Shown here: piece after piece, positions 62,601 to 64,000 of the stretch | Layout of the letters: every line of letters starts with the position of its first letter | Numbering within the stretch: the first letter of the stretch is position 1 | Assembly: GCA_023014365.1 (NCBI GenBank) | Contig: JAEBUN010000004.1 | Span: 1,240,001-1,304,000, forward strand | Source of the DNA: Lepiota brunneoincarnata | Taxonomy: Eukaryota > Basidiomycota > Agaricomycetes > Agaricales > Agaricaceae | Length of the DNA stretch: 64,000 nucleotides | Direction of reading: 5' to 3' | Program-made: the position numbers and the translations under genes | Notes under the pieces: generated by a model | The model's database searches: none | What the model was told of the DNA's origin: nothing | Seen by the model: the letters and a program-made list of their open reading frames with translations, nothing else

Positions 62601-64000
62601 CTACGCCTCGTCAGGGTATAGCATCAACTCTGGCCGCACTTTGGCGTCAAACTCGTCTGGTGTCAAGAATCCTAGTGCCACAGTCGCTTCTTTCAGCGTT
62701 GTGCCCTCCTTGTGGGCCTTCTTCGCACACTTGGCAACATCTAACCAAACACTTCAGTCACGAACGCAGCCAGCCAGGCCCTCTGGGCTCCACTCACTGT
62801 CATAACCAAGGTGACTGTTGAGAATCGTCGCTAACATCAACGACTCGTTCAGCAACAAGTTTATGCGCTTCTCGTTCGCTTCAATGCCAGCGACGCAGTT
62901 CTTCGTAAACGACCGTGCACCTGGTCACGAACCCATCAGGACATTTCCCACATAAAATGTGCCAGCTGTCACCCACCATCACTAATCAAACGGATGCTCT
63001 GCAGCACATTTTTAATGATCACAGGCTTAAACACATTGAGCTAAACAAGTACCCATCAGGCCGCCAGCAACACAGCATTCGTTGAAAACTGACCTCAAAT
63101 TGTCCGCTTGCGCCAGCAACACTGACAGCCGTCTGGTTCCCCATCACCTGTGCAGCTACCATTGTCAACGCCTCGCACTGTGTAGGGTTAACTTTGCCAG
63201 GCATAATGCTACTGCCGGGCTCATTCTCAGGCAGGTTCAACTCACCCAGACCACACCGCGGTCCGGATGCTAGATACCGAATGTCATTGGCAATTTTCAT
63301 CAGGGAGCATGCGATCACATTCAAAGCCCCATGTGCCTCTACAAGGGCATCGTGGGCAGCCAATGCCTCGAACTAAAGAAAAAAAATTTCATTAAGTCAA
63401 CGCACAATGCTTGCGACAGTAACTGACCTTATTTGGGGCAGTCTTGAATTCCAGTCCAGTGAGCTTGGAGACCTCTGCAGCGAAACTGACGTCGAACCCC
63501 TTTTTAGTATTGAGACCCTATGACGCAAGCAATCAGGAAAATGACCCCATGCTCTATGAAAAAACCTTGACGAACCGTCCCAACGGCGGTCCCCCCTTGA
63601 GCCAAAAGACTCAACCTGGGCAGAACATCTCTCACGCGGTCAATGCCGTTCGAAACCTGCTGGACGTATCCACTAAATTCCTGCCCGAGAGCCAAAGGCG
63701 TAGCATCCTGATATTGGATGATGTAATCCCCCGAATTGTAGACATGGTACATCATATCATACCTGCAAGTGAGTACGGCCAATCTTGATAATCTTATCAA
63801 AAGCCTTGGCCTTCGCGTCCAAAGCATCCCGTAACTCCGTGAGCGCAGGTATCAGAGAGCAATGAAGCTCCGTGACTGCGGCAATGTGCATTGCCGTGGG
63901 GAACCTGAAAGCCCAAGTAAACGGACAGCTCGGTCAGATTGTGGTTGTAAAACGAAAACGCACGTATCATTGCTGCTCTGGCTTCTATTGACATGGTCGT
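62601..64000 (-). CDS. FUM1: fumarate hydratase (class II), 3' part
   Basis: This is the reverse-strand 3' portion of fumarase, and the 5' end lies beyond the right edge. The window begins within the substrate-binding block [20 protein letters not shown], split by an intron at about 63964-63906. It continues [60 protein letters not shown] and [20 protein letters not shown]. The signature [16 protein letters not shown] of the fumarase/aspartase family follows, then [20 protein letters not shown]. The end LMLYPDEA precedes the stop at 62601. Class II fumarase interconverts fumarate and L-malate in the TCA cycle. Fungal genes usually give both mitochondrial and cytosolic forms, and the presequence cannot be assessed here. 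Confidence 0.96.

Overview
The window is nuclear DNA of a filamentous basidiomycete, most likely an Agaricomycete. Genes are tightly packed on both strands and split by many short introns (mostly 45-60 nt, GT...AG). Many proteins have long Ser/Pro-rich disordered stretches. The gene set is eukaryotic housekeeping (RPL22, CBF5, INO80, SWI1, cyclin H, RPC37, DHX29, fumarase) plus fungus-type families. I saw no rRNA, tRNA, CRISPR array, transposase or reverse transcriptase. Exon boundaries were read by eye from frame, splice sites and protein-family continuity. Where the exon lengths are given and add up, the model should be close to exact. Otherwise only the outer limits are reliable.

Layout. 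0-9.6 kb: 5' end of a mitochondrial D-2-hydroxyglutarate dehydrogenase (-), a CNH-like/GYF protein (+), an acyl-activating enzyme (-) and a Rab5 GTPase with an acidic insert (+). 9.6-21 kb: an alpha-arrestin with PPxY motifs (-), the ARID subunit SWI1 (-), a DUF1764 protein (+), cyclin H of TFIIK (-), a secreted cell-surface protein (+) and adenylate kinase 6/Fap7 (-). 21-31 kb: an orphan 7TM protein (+), RNA polymerase III subunit RPC37 (+), a large unrecognised many-exon protein (+) and two unrecognised nuclear-looking proteins. 31.7-45 kb: a J-domain protein (-), a second 7TM protein with a long tail (-), a LIM-domain protein whose first LIM domain is broken by two apparent 1-nt insertions (-), an MBD4-like DNA glycosylase (+), a cytochrome b2-type L-lactate dehydrogenase (-) and a SAP-like/coiled-coil protein with doubtful frames (+). 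45-50.5 kb: a gene-poor gap, a double-cupredoxin surface protein (+) and the divergent pair CBF5 (-) / RPL22 (+). 50.6-64 kb: DHX29 helicase, INO80 ATPase and the 3' part of fumarase, all on the - strand.

Working together. The window is not an operon-like cluster. Several genes serve transcription and chromatin (SWI1, INO80, cyclin H, RPC37) or ribosome production and translation (CBF5, RPL22, Fap7, DHX29). Several head-to-head pairs share short promoters. A CACGTG E-box recurs about 95-120 bp upstream of five start codons. The features most worth checking are the broken LIM gene, the two orphan 7TM proteins, the CNH-like/GYF fusion and the large unrecognised gene at 24.6-27.8 kb. I found nothing that looks like a novel defence or mobile system.
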